NCBI RefSeq assembly: GCF_039544005.1
Contig: NZ_BAABKV010000001.1
Location: 2,232,001-2,296,000 of the forward strand
Length of the DNA: 64,000 bases
Direction of reading: 5' to 3'
Source: Kitasatospora paranensis
GTDB taxonomy: Bacteria > Actinomycetota > Actinomycetes > Streptomycetales > Streptomycetaceae
The notes beneath the pieces are model-generated. The model did no database searches. It had not been told where the DNA came from and saw nothing but the letters and a program-made list of their open reading frames with translations. Of this stretch, positions 27,469 through 36,834 are shown in pieces; the stretch's first letter is position 1, and every line of letters begins with the position of its first letter. A program made the translations under genes and the position numbers.

Positions 27469-28986
27469 ATGCCACGCCCGCTCCACCGCCGTGCCGCCGG
27501 TCGGCGCGCACGCCTGCTGTCCCTCGCCGCCGCCGCCGTCCTGGCCGGCGGCACCCTCGCGACCCTCGCCGGCGGAGCCGACGCCGCAGCGACGAACCTG
27601 CTCGCCAACCCAGGTCTGGAGAGCGGGGCGCTCAGCCCCTGGACCTGCTCCGCAGGCACCGGCTCGGTCGTCAACTCCGGCGCCCACAGCGGTACCTACG
27701 CACTGCGCGGCGCCGCCTCCAACAGCGACACCGCCCAGTGCTCGCAGACCGTCGCCGTCCAGCCGAACACCACCTACAGCCTCTCCGCCTGGGTCCAGGG
27801 CCAGTACGTCTACCTGGGCGCCACCGGATCAGGCGTCACCGATCCGGCGACCTGGACACCCGGCGGCAGCAGCTGGCAGCAGCTCAGCACCGGCTTCACC
27901 ACCGGCGCGGCCACCACCAGCGTCACGGTGTACCTGCACGGCTGGTACGGCCTCGGCGCCTACCTCGCCGACGACGTGGTGCTGAGCGGCCCCGGCGGCA
28001 CCACGAGCCCGTCCCCCACCGCCAGCACCTCGCCGAGCCCGTCCCCGACCACCAGTGCGAGCCCGACCGCGACGGCGAGCCCCACCGGCACCCAGACCCC
28101 GCCCAACGTGGCCGTCCCGGTGGCTCCTTACGTCGACATGGGCGCCTGGCCGACCCCCTCGCTCGGTGCCATGACGGGCGCCGGCAACCTGAAGTCCGTC
28201 ACCCTGGCGTTCATCACCTCCGTCGGCTGCAAGGCCAGTTGGTTCAACGCCTACGACCCGCGGACGGGCTGGGCCAAGGACCAGATCGACGCCGTCCGGG
28301 CGGCCGGGGGCGACGTCAAGCTCTCCTTCGGCGGCGCGTCCGGAACCGAACTCGCCCAGGCCTGCTCGACGGTGGACTCGCTCTTCGCCGAGTACGACGC
28401 CGTGGTGAAGGCCTACAACCTCACGTACGTCGACTTCGACATCGAGGGCGCGGCCGTCCCGGACACCGCCGCCAACACCCGCCGGTCCGCCGCACTGGCC
28501 CGGCTCCAGCAGGCCCACCCCGGGCTCAAGGTCTCCTTCACCCTGCCCGTGCTGCCGGAGGGTCTGACCTCCGACGGCCTCGCGGTGGTGCAGTCCGCGC
28601 GGGACGCCGGTGTCGCGGTCGACCTGGTCAACGTCATGGCGATGGACTACAACCGGCCGTCCACCGACTACGGCACGGACGCGGTGCAGGCCGCCCAGTC
28701 CACCCACGACCAGTTGAAGGGCCTCTACCCGGCCAGGACGGACGCCCAGCTCTGGGCGATGACCGGCGTCACCCCGATGCTCGGCGAGAACGACGACCAC
28801 GGCATCTACAACCAGGCCGATGCCCAGCAGTTGGTCGCCTTCGCCCAGCAGCACCACCTGGGCATGATCTCGTTCTGGGAGCTCGGCCGGGATGCCAACG
28901 CCTGCACCGGCGCGCTCTACAAGTGCACCAACGTGGCGCAGAGCCCGTACGAGTTCTCGAAGATCTTCGCGCAGTACAAGGGCTGA
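27469..28986 (+). CDS. Secreted GH18 chitinase with N-terminal CBM-like domain
   Basis: An intact 505-aa secreted protein. The signal peptide is LLSLAAAAVLAGGTLATLAG, with cleavage near GADAAA. Residues 42-165 are a carbohydrate-binding beta-sandwich (NLLANPGLESGALSPWTCSA to YLADDVVLSG). A Ser/Pro/Thr linker occupies 168-212. The GH18 catalytic domain (about 215-505) starts VAPYVDMGAWPTPSLGAMTG and includes VKLSFGGASGTEL and the active-site YVDFDIEG, matching DxDxE with the catalytic Glu present, then VNVMAMDYNRP. It should cleave chitin through the substrate-assisted mechanism. A dre-like operator upstream suggests induction by chitin breakdown products. Confidence 0.93.
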   Translation: MPRPLHRRAAGRRARLLSLAAAAVLAGGTLATLAGGADAAATNLLANPGLESGALSPWTCSAGTGSVVNSGAHSGTYALRGAASNSDTAQCSQTVAVQPNTTYSLSAWVQGQYVYLGATGSGVTDPATWTPGGSSWQQLSTGFTTGAATTSVTVYLHGWYGLGAYLADDVVLSGPGGTTSPSPTASTSPSPSPTTSASPTATASPTGTQTPPNVAVPVAPYVDMGAWPTPSLGAMTGAGNLKSVTLAFITSVGCKASWFNAYDPRTGWAKDQIDAVRAAGGDVKLSFGGASGTELAQACSTVDSLFAEYDAVVKAYNLTYVDFDIEGAAVPDTAANTRRSAALARLQQAHPGLKVSFTLPVLPEGLTSDGLAVVQSARDAGVAVDLVNVMAMDYNRPSTDYGTDAVQAAQSTHDQLKGLYPARTDAQLWAMTGVTPMLGENDDHGIYNQADAQQLVAFAQQHHLGMISFWELGRDANACTGALYKCTNVAQSPYEFSKIFAQYKG

Positions 28987-28999
28987 CGATCGGGGGCGC

Positions 29000-29028
29000 G
29001 GGCGGGACGGGCCCTGGCCGTCCCGCCC
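29000..29028. terminator. Hairpin terminator after chitinase
   Basis: GGGCGGGACGG (29000-29010) and CCGTCCCGCCC (29018-29028) form a perfect 11-bp stem with a 7-nt loop, starting 14 nt after the stop codon. Confidence 0.7.
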
Positions 29029-29191
29029 GTGCGGCGTCGCTGCGCCGCATATTCGGTTCCGCACCGGTCGGACGGCTCGCTAGGCTCCGCTGACCGCCCA
29101 CGGCAGGGCGGCTCCGGCCGCCCGCGGGGCGGCCCGGCGACGCGGACCGGCGGACTCCACCGGGCCGCCCGACTCCTGTGGACGGAGGACC

Positions 29192-30578
29192 ATGCCGCTG
29201 CACACCGAACCGACCGAGGACGACCTCGAAGCCTACGAGCGGGCGGTGGCGCGGCTGCGGCTGCTCGCCGGGGACCACCCCGCCCGGGTAAGGGCGGAGC
29301 GGCTGGCGGAGACCTTCGTCCGCGAGGGACGCCGTCGCCGGAACGCCCGCAACCGCGAGGCCGCCCGGCAGGCGGACACCGCACTGATCACGGCAACCGT
29401 GACCGGCGCGGCCGACCGGCGTGAGGACGCCCCGCTCTCCGTGCCCGACCGGACGGCCCCGCTGGGCGAGTTGAAGCGCAGCCAACGGTGCTATGTCTGC
29501 AAGTCGACTTACCGTCAGGTCCATGCCTTCTACCACCGGCTCTGCCCGGACTGCGCGGCGGACAACACCGCCCGGCGCGGGCTGCGCACCGACCTCGTCG
29601 GCAGGCGCGTCCTGCTCACCGGCGGCCGGGTCAAGATCGGCTTCCAGCTGGCGCTGATGATGCTCCGCGACGGCGCCGACCTCACCGTCACCAGCCGCTT
29701 CCCGGCCGACACCCTGCGCCGCTTCCGGGCCGCACCCGGCAGCGCCGACTGGTGGCACCGGCTGCGCGTGGTCGGCATCGACCTGCGCGACCCCCGCCAG
29801 GTGCTCGGGCTCTGCGACGAACTCCTCACCGAGGGGCGCCCGCTGGACATCCTCGTCAACAACGCCGCCCAGACCATCCGCCGCGCCCCGGACGCCTACG
29901 CGCTGCTCGCCGACGGCGAGCAGCGGCCCCCGGCGGGTTCGAACGTCCTGCCGGCGCCCGGCTTCCGGCCGATGCCGGCCCTGGCCCCGGCCTGGCCGAC
30001 GGCCGGACTGGAGGGAGATCGCGACCGCCGACCGCCACCTGCCGGCGGCGCTCCGACCGGGGGCCGACGAGGCCGGCCTGATACCCGACACGGCGGCCGC
30101 CAACTCCTGGTCGGTGCGGCTCGGTTCGCTCGACCCGGCGGAGGTGCTGGAGACCCAGCTGGTCAACGCCCTCGCCCCGGCACTGCTCTGCGACCGCCTG
30201 CTGCCGCTGCTGCTCGCCTCACCGCGGCCCCGCCGCTACATCGTCAACGTCTCGGCCGTCGAGGGGCGGTTCGCCGTCCGCAACAAGACCGTCCGCCACC
30301 CGCACACCAACATGGCGAAGGCCGCGCTCAACATGCTCACCCGCACCAGCGCGTCCGACCTCGCCCGGCAGGGCGTGCACATGTGCGCCGTGGACACCGG
30401 GTGGATCACCGACGAGAACCCGGCCCCGGTCAAGGCGCGGACGGCGGCCGCCGGCTTCCGGCCCCCGCTGGACGTCGTCGACGGGGCGGCCCGCATCTAC
30501 GACCCGATCGTGCGCGGCGAGGCCGGCGCCCCGGTCTCCGGGGTCTTCCTCAAGGACTACTGCGAGGCCGCCTGGTGA
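29192..30578 (+). CDS. SDR-family oxidoreductase with N-terminal zinc-ribbon-like extension (frameshifted)
   Basis: About 461 aa. Residues 1-90 are charged and helical. A four-cysteine knuckle follows (CYVCKSTYRQVHAFYHRLCPDC), typical of a zinc ribbon. The Rossmann fold then starts GRRVLLTGGRVKIGFQLALM, with DILVNNAAQTIRR, the catalytic Ser in YIVNVSAVEGRFAV, and a Lys in TNMAKAALNMLTRTSASDL. The usual YxxxK Tyr is replaced by His-Thr-Asn-Met, so activity may be altered. The frame changes net +1 between 29970 and 30010, consistent with two lost bases. The substrate is unknown. An ATATTCGGTT element lies upstream (29049-29058). Confidence 0.82.
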
Positions 30579-30677
30579 CGGCCGGCGCCGTTCGGGCCCG
30601 CCCGGCCCGCAGCGCACCCGGCGGTTCGCCGGCGGCTGCCCCGCCCACGTCGGTGGTGCGGGGCGGCCGCACGGCGG

Positions 30678-31582
30678 TCAGGGCAGGAGGACGGCCTTGC
30701 CCTGGTTGCGGTGGGCCTCCAGGTCCGCGTGGGCCCGGGCGGCCTCCGCCAGGGGTAGGTGCGCCAGACCGGCACGGTGAGCTTCCCGGCGGCGGCGAGC
30801 TCCACCAGCTCCGGCAGGGACTCGCCGCTCCGGTCGGCGCCGCCGGCGCTGAACCGGACGCCGTGCTGACGGGCCGACATGTCCGCGATGGTGATGACCT
30901 TCCCCGCGTCACCGGTCAGGGCGACGGAGTCGGCGAGCACACCGGCGCCGGCCGCGTCGAACACGAAGTCGACGCCGCCCGGGGCGGCGGCCTCGACCCG
31001 CTCCCGCCAGCCGTCGCCGTAACGGACGGCAGTGGCACCGAGGGCGGTGACCCGCGCCAGGTCGCGCTCGGCGACGGTGCCGACGACGGTGATGCCGCGG
31101 GCGACCGCCAGCTGCACCGCGATGAAGCCCACGCTGCCGGCGGCGCCGTGGACGAGCAGGGCCCGCCCCGCCTGCACGCCGAGCTGCTGCAGGACGCGCT
31201 GCGCCGTCCGGCCGACCGTGACCAGGGAGGCGGCGACCTCCCAGGACAGGGCCCCGGGCTTGGTCACCGGGTCCTCGATCAGGGCGTACTCGCTGTAGCT
31301 GCCGCCGACGGTGGCGCCGAGGACCTCGTCGCCCACGGCCGCGTCGGCTCCCGGGCCGACGGCGTCGACGACGCCGGCCGCGTCCAGACCGGGGGTCACC
31401 GGGAAGTCGGCGGGGGCGACTTCGGCCATCAGGCCGGAGCGGATCTTCATGTCGAGCGGGTTGACGGAGGCGGCCCGCACCCGGATCCGGACCTGGCCCG
31501 GCCCCGGCTCCGGCGGCTCGACCTCGGTCGGCCGCAGCACCTCGGGCTGCCCGTACTCGGAGAAGGTGATGGCAGTGGACAT
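30678..31582 (-). CDS. NADP-dependent quinone-oxidoreductase-like medium-chain dehydrogenase (frameshifted at 3' end)
   Basis: About 301 aa from ATG 31582. It is a zinc-free medium-chain reductase: ITFSEYGQPEVLRPTEVEPP, then VRAASVNPLDMKIRSGLM, FPVTPGLDAAGVVDAVGPGA, and the nucleotide-binding LLVHGAAGSVGFIAVQLAVA. No structural or catalytic zinc ligands are seen. One missing C near 30757 shifts the last 30 codons; restored, it reads TYPLAEAARAHADLEAHRNQ with TGA at 30678. It probably reduces quinones or enones with NADPH. It is transcribed behind the OYE gene, with which it may share MarR control. Confidence 0.88.
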
Positions 31583-31665
31583 GGGGAACTCCCGGATTGA
31601 GGAAAGGTGGCGGAGGAACGGCGCGCCGAGACCCACTGTGCGGTGACGGCCTCTGCCGCGCCGGT

Positions 31666-31745
31666 GGGCTCGCCGTTCAGACGGCGAGGGTGGAGTCGCC
31701 GCCCGGACGACGGGGACGGGCTCGCCGTTCAGACGGCGAGGGTGG
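31666..31745. repeat. 28-bp direct repeat carrying a hairpin and the OYE stop region
   Basis: The same 28 bp occur at 31666-31693 and 31718-31745, 52 bp apart. Each copy contains CTCGCCGT-TCAG-ACGGCGAG, an 8-bp-stem hairpin. The second copy includes the last codons and stop of the OYE gene; the first lies in the intergenic space before the quinone reductase. It looks like a tandem duplication of the 3' end, giving two hairpins in series that may reduce read-through. Confidence 0.7.
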
Positions 31746-32799
31746 GGTAGTCGGTGTAGCCGCGGTGGTCGCCGCCGTAGAAGGTGGCCGGGTCCGGGGT
31801 GTTGAACGGACCACCGGCGGCCAGGCGGGTCGGCAGGTCGGGGTTGGCCAGGAAGAGCGCCCCGTAGGCGATCATGTCCGCGACTCCGTCCTCGACCAGG
31901 GCCAGGGCGTCGGGGCCGGTGGCCTCGGGGTGGGTGAAGGGGTTGAGGACGAACGTGCCGGGCCAGGCCGTGCGCAGCCGCGCGGTCAGGTCGCGGTCCG
32001 GGCCCTCCAGCAGGTGCAGGTAGGCCAGGTCCAGGCCCGCGATCCGCTCCAGCAGCGCCTCGTACACCTCGGCCGGGTCGTCCTCGGCGATGTCGTTGTA
32101 CGGGTTGCCGGGCGAGATCCGCAGGCCCACCCGGTGGCCGCCGATCGCCTCTGCCACGGCGGTGGTGACCTCGACGGCGAAGCGGATCCGGCCCTCGACG
32201 TCGCCGCCCCAGGCGTCGGTGCGGCGGTTGCTGTTGGGCGCGAGGAACTGGTGGACGAGGTAGCCGTTGGCGCCGTGGATCTCCACGCCGTCGAACCCGG
32301 CCTCGACGGCGCCCCTCGCCGCGTCGGCGAAGTCGGCGACGGTCTGCCGGATCTCCGCCTCGTCCAGCTCCTTCGGTGTCACGAAGTCCTTCGGGCCCTC
32401 GTGGGTGAACACCTGGCCCCGGGCGGGCACCGCCGACGGCCCCACCGGCGCCAGCCCCTCGGGCAGCAGGACGGGATGGCCGATCCGGCCGGTGTGCATC
32501 AGCTGCGCGAAGATCGCCCCGCCCTCCCGGTGCACGGCGTCGGTCACCGTCCGCCACGCCGCCACCTGGCCGGGCGTGTGCAGCCCGGGGGTGTCGGGGT
32601 AGCCCTGGCCGACCGGCGAGGGCTGGATGCCCTCGGTGACGATCAGCCCGGCGCCGGCGCGCTGCGCGTAGTACGTCGCCATCAGTTCGGTCGGCTCCGC
32701 GCCCGGCCCGAACGCGCGGCTGCGGGTCATCGGCGCCATCGCGATGCGGCTGGCCAGACGGCGGCCGCCCAGGACGATCGGATCGAAAGCAGTGGTCAT
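31729..32799 (-). CDS. Old-yellow-enzyme family alkene reductase
   Basis: An intact 356-aa FMN-dependent TIM-barrel enzyme. Landmarks are the FMN-binding RIAMAPMTRSRAFGPGAEPT, YYAQRAGAGLIVTEGIQPSP, the substrate-binding GVEIHGANGYLVHQFLAPNS (the His-Asn pair) followed by NRRTDAWGG, and the C-terminal YGALFLANPDLPTRLAAGGP. It reduces activated C=C bonds or nitro compounds using NAD(P)H. It is divergently arranged with a MarR gene at 33021; the region between holds symmetric TTAC/GTAA sites. Electrophile-induced derepression is the likely mode of control. Confidence 0.93.
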   Translation of the reverse strand: MTTAFDPIVLGGRRLASRIAMAPMTRSRAFGPGAEPTELMATYYAQRAGAGLIVTEGIQPSPVGQGYPDTPGLHTPGQVAAWRTVTDAVHREGGAIFAQLMHTGRIGHPVLLPEGLAPVGPSAVPARGQVFTHEGPKDFVTPKELDEAEIRQTVADFADAARGAVEAGFDGVEIHGANGYLVHQFLAPNSNRRTDAWGGDVEGRIRFAVEVTTAVAEAIGGHRVGLRISPGNPYNDIAEDDPAEVYEALLERIAGLDLAYLHLLEGPDRDLTARLRTAWPGTFVLNPFTHPEATGPDALALVEDGVADMIAYGALFLANPDLPTRLAAGGPFNTPDPATFYGGDHRGYTDYPTLAV

Positions 32800-32849
32800 G
32801 GTGGCTTCCCTCGCAAGGAGTGGTGAACGGTGGCCTCGACGCGTCCACC

Positions 32850-32935
32850 GTAACAGTTACCTGTCCGAACAAGTAAATACCAGGAGCCATTCCCGAGCCG
32901 CCCTACGGGGCGCCGAGGCTGCTCCTGACAGGTAA
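32850..32935. promoter_or_regulatory. Operator region between OYE and MarR genes
   Basis: GTAACAGTTAC (32850-32860) overlaps TTACCTGT-CCGA-ACAAGTAA (32857-32876), a palindrome with one mismatch. A further half-site, ACAGGTAA, lies at 32928-32935. The sites sit 51-78 bp before the OYE start, and the half-site is about 90 bp before the MarR start. They are probably bound by the MarR protein encoded at 33021. Confidence 0.65.
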
Positions 32936-33020
32936 AATTGCAGGCGGGAGGCGGCGAAGACGCCGGGGAGAGACCGGTCCGCGCTAGACTTTGCTGCTCA
33001 ACCAGGAATGCGAGGAAGAG

Positions 33021-33565
33021 ATGACGCGACCCACGTCGGCCACCGGGAGGACTCCTGCGGGGGCGGGGCCGGGGGCAGGGGTGAGCCTTCCGGTGCCCGC
33101 CTCGGCCGGCGGCGGGCCGATCAGCCACGCGATCTTCCGCCTCGCCCGCCTGCACCGCATGCACGCCGGACAACTGCTGCGCCGCATCGGCCTGCACCCG
33201 GGCCAGGAACTGGTGATGATGCACCTGTGGGAACTGGGCGCCCAGCGCCAGACCGACCTGGTGCGGCTGCTGGACTCCGACGCCGCCACCATGACCCGCA
33301 CCGTCCAGCGCCTGGAACAGGCCGGCTTCGTCCGACGCCGCCCCTCCCCACCGACAAGCGCGCATCACTCGTCGAACCCACCGCGGCCAGCCTCGCCCTG
33401 CGCCGCGAGGTCGAGCAGAGCTGGAGCCGGCTGGAGGACCTCGTCGCCGCGGGTCTGACCGCCGACGAGCGCACGGCGGCCCTGCACACCCTGGAGCGAC
33501 TGGAGCAGAACCTCGCGCAGGCCTCCGTCGATCCCCCGGACGCGGACCCGGACGGCGGGAAGTAG
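33021..33565 (+). CDS. MarR-family transcriptional regulator (frameshifted)
   Basis: About 181 aa from ATG 33021, with AGGAAG upstream. It has a Gly/Pro-rich N-terminal tail of about 30 residues, then SHAIFRLARLHRMHAGQLLR. The winged helix follows: LWELGAQRQTDLVRLLDSDA and ATMTRTVQRLEQAGFVRRRP. One missing C near 33350 breaks the wing; restored, it reads PTDKRASLVEPTAAS, the conserved DxR wing motif. It is divergent from the OYE gene and the intervening palindromes are its likely operators. There is no obvious redox cysteine, so it probably responds to a bound ligand. Confidence 0.87.
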
Positions 33566-33636
33566 GACGTCCGACGCGCAGCGGAGAACATCACGCGCCT
33601 GCCGCGCGGACGGCTCCGGCGCACTACGATCGATCA

Positions 33637-34206
33637 ATGACGGACACCACGGACAGAACAGGGGAACGCGCGGACCTCGCGGCCCGGTTCCCGTACCTGC
33701 ACGCCCCGCAGCGCTGGGCCTGGGGCGGTATCGACGCGCAGTTCTCGGTGGAGCTCCCGCCGGACGAACTGATCACCAACATCCACGTGGTGGGCTTCAC
33801 CGAGGGCCGGGTGGTGCTCTGCCGCGACGCCCGCGGGCACTGGTTCCTGCCGGGCGGCACCCGGGAGGCCGACGAGTCCGTGGAGTCCTGCCTCGTCCGG
33901 GAGTTGCGCGAGGAGGCCGGCGCCCGGCTGACCGGCGGACCGGTCTGGATCGGCGCCCACCGGGCCGTCACCGACTCGGCGGAGCCGTACCGCCCGTGGC
34001 AGCCGCACCCGGTGAAGGCCTGGCTGTGGGGCTGGGCCGAGGTCGTGGTCGACTCCGCCCCCACCAACCCCGACGACGGCGAACAGGTCGTCGAGGTACG
34101 GGCGGTGACCCCGCAGGAGGCCCAGCACCTGCTCGTCCGCGGCCGCGAGGCCTGGTGGGGCGAGCTGATCTCGCTCGCGCTGGAGTCGCACGCGCGTCAG
34201 GGCTGA
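33637..34206 (+). CDS. NUDIX hydrolase
   Basis: A 189-aa protein with a full Nudix box: GGTREADESVESCLVRELRE followed by EAGARL, matching GX5EX7REUXEEXGU. It begins ITNIHVVGFTEGRVVLCRDA and ends with the usual PQEAQHLLVRGREAWWGELI. It hydrolyses a nucleoside-diphosphate-linked compound, substrate unknown. A TACGAT box at 33625-33630 lies 6 nt before the ATG, so the transcript is probably leaderless. The gene is convergent with tex, with a shared hairpin between them. Confidence 0.9.
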   Translation: MTDTTDRTGERADLAARFPYLHAPQRWAWGGIDAQFSVELPPDELITNIHVVGFTEGRVVLCRDARGHWFLPGGTREADESVESCLVRELREEAGARLTGGPVWIGAHRAVTDSAEPYRPWQPHPVKAWLWGWAEVVVDSAPTNPDDGEQVVEVRAVTPQEAQHLLVRGREAWWGELISLALESHARQG

Positions 34207-34230
34207 GCCCGGAACGGGCAGCGGGCCCGG

Positions 34231-34271
34231 CGCGGGGCCGGAGCAGCACGGATGGTGCTCCCCGCCCCGCG
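34231..34271. terminator. Bulged hairpin between NUDIX and tex genes
   Basis: CGCGGGG plus GGAGCA (34231-34245) pairs with TGCTCC plus CCGCCCCGCG (34256-34271) around a 10-nt loop. It lies between two convergent genes and could stop both. Confidence 0.55.
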
Positions 34272-34280
34272 CGGCCACCG

Positions 34281-36632
34281 CTACCTGGTCAGACCCGCCC
34301 GGCGGAGGGCGTCGGCCATGGCGCTGTTGGCCGGTGCCGCCGAGGCGCCGCCGCCACCGCCGCCGCCCGCGCGGCGGTCCTGCCGGGGCGGGCGCGGGCC
34401 GCGGTCGCGGTCCCGCCGGCCGCCGCGCTCGGCGTCGCCGCGTCCGCCGCCCGCCGCGGGCTCGTCGTCCAGACGGAGCGTCAGGCCGATCCGCTTGCGC
34501 GGCACGTCGACGGTGGTGACCTTGACCCGGACGATGTCGCCGGGCTTGACGATCTCGCGCGGGTCCTTGACGAAGTTCTTCGACAGCGCGGAGACGTGCA
34601 CCAGTCCGTCCTGGTGGACGCCCACGTCGACGAAGGCGCCGAAGGCCGCGACGTTGGTGACCACGCCCTCCAGCACCATGCCGACCTCCAGGTCGCCGAT
34701 CTTGTCGACGCCCTCCTTGAAGGTGGCGGTCTTGAAGGCCGGACGCGGGTCGCGGCCGGGCTTGTCGAGCTCGCCGAGGATGTCGGTGACGGTCGGCAGG
34801 CCGAAGGTGTCGTCGGCGAAGTCGGCGGGGCGCAGCGCGCGCAGCGCGGCGCCGTTGCCGATCAGGGCGGGCAGGTCGCCGCCGGTCGCGGCGAGGATCC
34901 GGCGGACGACCGGGTAGGCCTCGGGGTGCACGGCGGAGGCGTCCAGCGGGTCGTCGCCGCCGGGGATCCGCAGGAAGCCCGCGCACTGTTCGAAGGCCTT
35001 GGGGCCGAGCCGGGCGACGTCCTTGAGGGCCTTGCGGGTGCGGAACGGGCCGTTGGCGTCGCGGTGCGCCACGATGTTGTCGGCGAGGGTGCCGGTGATG
35101 CCGGAGACCCGGGTGAGCAGCGGCGCGGAGGCGGTGTTGACGTCGACGCCGACGGCGTTGACGCAGTCCTCGACGACGGCGTCCAGCGAGCGGGAGAGCT
35201 TCACCTCGCTGAGGTCGTGCTGGTACTGGCCGACGCCGATCGACTTGGGGTCGATCTTGACGAGCTCGGCGAGCGGGTCCTGCAGCCGGCGGGCGATGGA
35301 GACGGCACCGCGGATGGACACGTCCAGGCCGGGCAGCTCCTGGGAGGCGAACGCGGAGGCCGAGTACACCGAGGCGCCGGCCTCGGAGACCATCACCTTG
35401 GTCACCCCCAGGTCGGGGTGGCGGGTGATCAGGTCCTCGGCGAGCTTGTCGGTCTCCCGCGAGGCGGTGCCGTTGCCGATCGCGACCAGGTCGACGGCGT
35501 GCTTCTTCGCCAGGGCGGCGAGGGTCGCGAGCGCGGCGTCCCACTTGTTGGCGGGCTGGTGCGGGTAGATCGTGTCGTGCGCGACGACCTTGCCGGTGGC
35601 GTCGACGATCGCGACCTTGACGCCGGTGCGGAAGCCCGGGTCGAGGCCCATGGTGGCGCGGGTGCCCGCGGGGGCGGCGAGCAGCAGGTCGCGCAGGTTG
35701 GCGGCGAACACGCGGACGGCCTCGTCCTCGGCCTCCTGGCGCAGCCGGCCGCGCAGGTCGATGCCGAGCCGGACGAGGATCCGGGTGCGCCAGGCCCAGC
35801 GGACGGTGTCGGTGAGCCAGCGGTCCGCGGGGCGGCCGCGGTCGGCGATGCCGAAGCGGGCGGCGATCCGCTGCTCGTAGTCGTTCTCGCCGGGCAGGTC
35901 GCCGTCCTCGCCGTCGTACGGGGAGAGGTCGAGGTCGAGGACCTCCTCCTTCTCGCCGCGGAGCAGGGCGAGGATCCGGTGCGAGGGGAGCTTGGTGTAG
36001 GGCTCGGCGAAGTCGAAGTAGTCGGCGAACTTGGCGCCGTCCTGCTCCTTGCCGTCGCGGACGCGGGCGACGATGCGGCCCTTGGTCCACATCCGCTCGC
36101 GGAGCGAGCCGACCAGGTCGGCGTCCTCCCCGAAGCGCTCGACGAGGATGGCGCGGGCGCCCTCCAGCGCGGCGGCGGTGTCGGCGACGGATTCGCCGAG
36201 GTGGCCGGCGGCGAGCGCGACCGGGTCCTGGCCCGGATCGGCGAGCAGGGTGTCGGCGAGCGGCTCCAGGCCGGCCTCGCGGGCGATCTGCGCCTTGGTG
36301 CGCCGCTTGGGCTTGTACGGGAGGTAGATGTCCTCCAGCCGGGCCTTGGAGTCGGCGGCCAGGATCTGGGCGCGCAGGGTGTCGTCCAGCTTGCCCTGGG
36401 CCTCGATGGACTCCAGGACGGCGCTACGGCGCTCCTCCAGCTCGCGCAGGTAGCGCAGCCGCTCCTCCAGGGTGCGCAGCTGGGCGTCGTCGAGCGCGCC
36501 GGTGGCCTCCTTGCGGTAGCGGGCGATGAAGGGGACGGTCGAGCCGCCGTCGAGCAGGTCGACGGCCGCCTTCACCTGCCCCTCGCGGACGCCCAGCTCT
36601 TCGGCGATCTTGCGTTCGACCGGCATGGTCAC
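34281..36632 (-). CDS. tex: Tex-family S1 RNA-binding protein
   Basis: A 783-aa intact protein. The GTG start at 36632 gives VTMPVERKIAEELGVREGQV, matching family N-termini. Domain order is the Tex N-terminal helical region with STVPFIARYRKEATGALDD, then IYLPYKPKRRTKAQIAREAG, and the YqgF/RuvX-like fold MGLDPGFRTGVKVAIVDATG. Next come the helix-hairpin-helix segment LTRVSGITGTLADNIVAHRD and the S1 domain GMVLEGVVTNVAAFGAFVDV with HQDGLVHVSALSKNFV. The tail is Gly/Arg-rich. Tex binds RNA and affects transcription and RNA turnover. The Arg/Gly tail may add nucleic-acid affinity. Confidence 0.95.
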   Translation of the reverse strand: MTMPVERKIAEELGVREGQVKAAVDLLDGGSTVPFIARYRKEATGALDDAQLRTLEERLRYLRELEERRSAVLESIEAQGKLDDTLRAQILAADSKARLEDIYLPYKPKRRTKAQIAREAGLEPLADTLLADPGQDPVALAAGHLGESVADTAAALEGARAILVERFGEDADLVGSLRERMWTKGRIVARVRDGKEQDGAKFADYFDFAEPYTKLPSHRILALLRGEKEEVLDLDLSPYDGEDGDLPGENDYEQRIAARFGIADRGRPADRWLTDTVRWAWRTRILVRLGIDLRGRLRQEAEDEAVRVFAANLRDLLLAAPAGTRATMGLDPGFRTGVKVAIVDATGKVVAHDTIYPHQPANKWDAALATLAALAKKHAVDLVAIGNGTASRETDKLAEDLITRHPDLGVTKVMVSEAGASVYSASAFASQELPGLDVSIRGAVSIARRLQDPLAELVKIDPKSIGVGQYQHDLSEVKLSRSLDAVVEDCVNAVGVDVNTASAPLLTRVSGITGTLADNIVAHRDANGPFRTRKALKDVARLGPKAFEQCAGFLRIPGGDDPLDASAVHPEAYPVVRRILAATGGDLPALIGNGAALRALRPADFADDTFGLPTVTDILGELDKPGRDPRPAFKTATFKEGVDKIGDLEVGMVLEGVVTNVAAFGAFVDVGVHQDGLVHVSALSKNFVKDPREIVKPGDIVRVKVTTVDVPRKRIGLTLRLDDEPAAGGGRGDAERGGRRDRDRGPRPPRQDRRAGGGGGGGASAAPANSAMADALRRAGLTR

Positions 36633-36834
36633 GGAGCCTGCCACCTTCTCCCGGGGATCCTCCTGGTACGCCCTGCATTCTGGCAGGTCCGGCGGCCCGG
36701 AACGGGTCCGACCGTGTCCTGCGGGCGTGGTGGCGCGTTGTGCTGACGGTCGGTGACACACGGTTGCCCGGCAGTCACCGAGCCGGATTTGTCTGATATG
36801 AGATAGATCACAGCACGAACGTTCCCTGGAGGCG

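Noticed and set aside
28010-28110. Repeated Ser/Pro/Thr codons as a possible tandem-repeat element
   Set aside because: It is the protein linker of the chitinase, not a mobile or structural DNA repeat.
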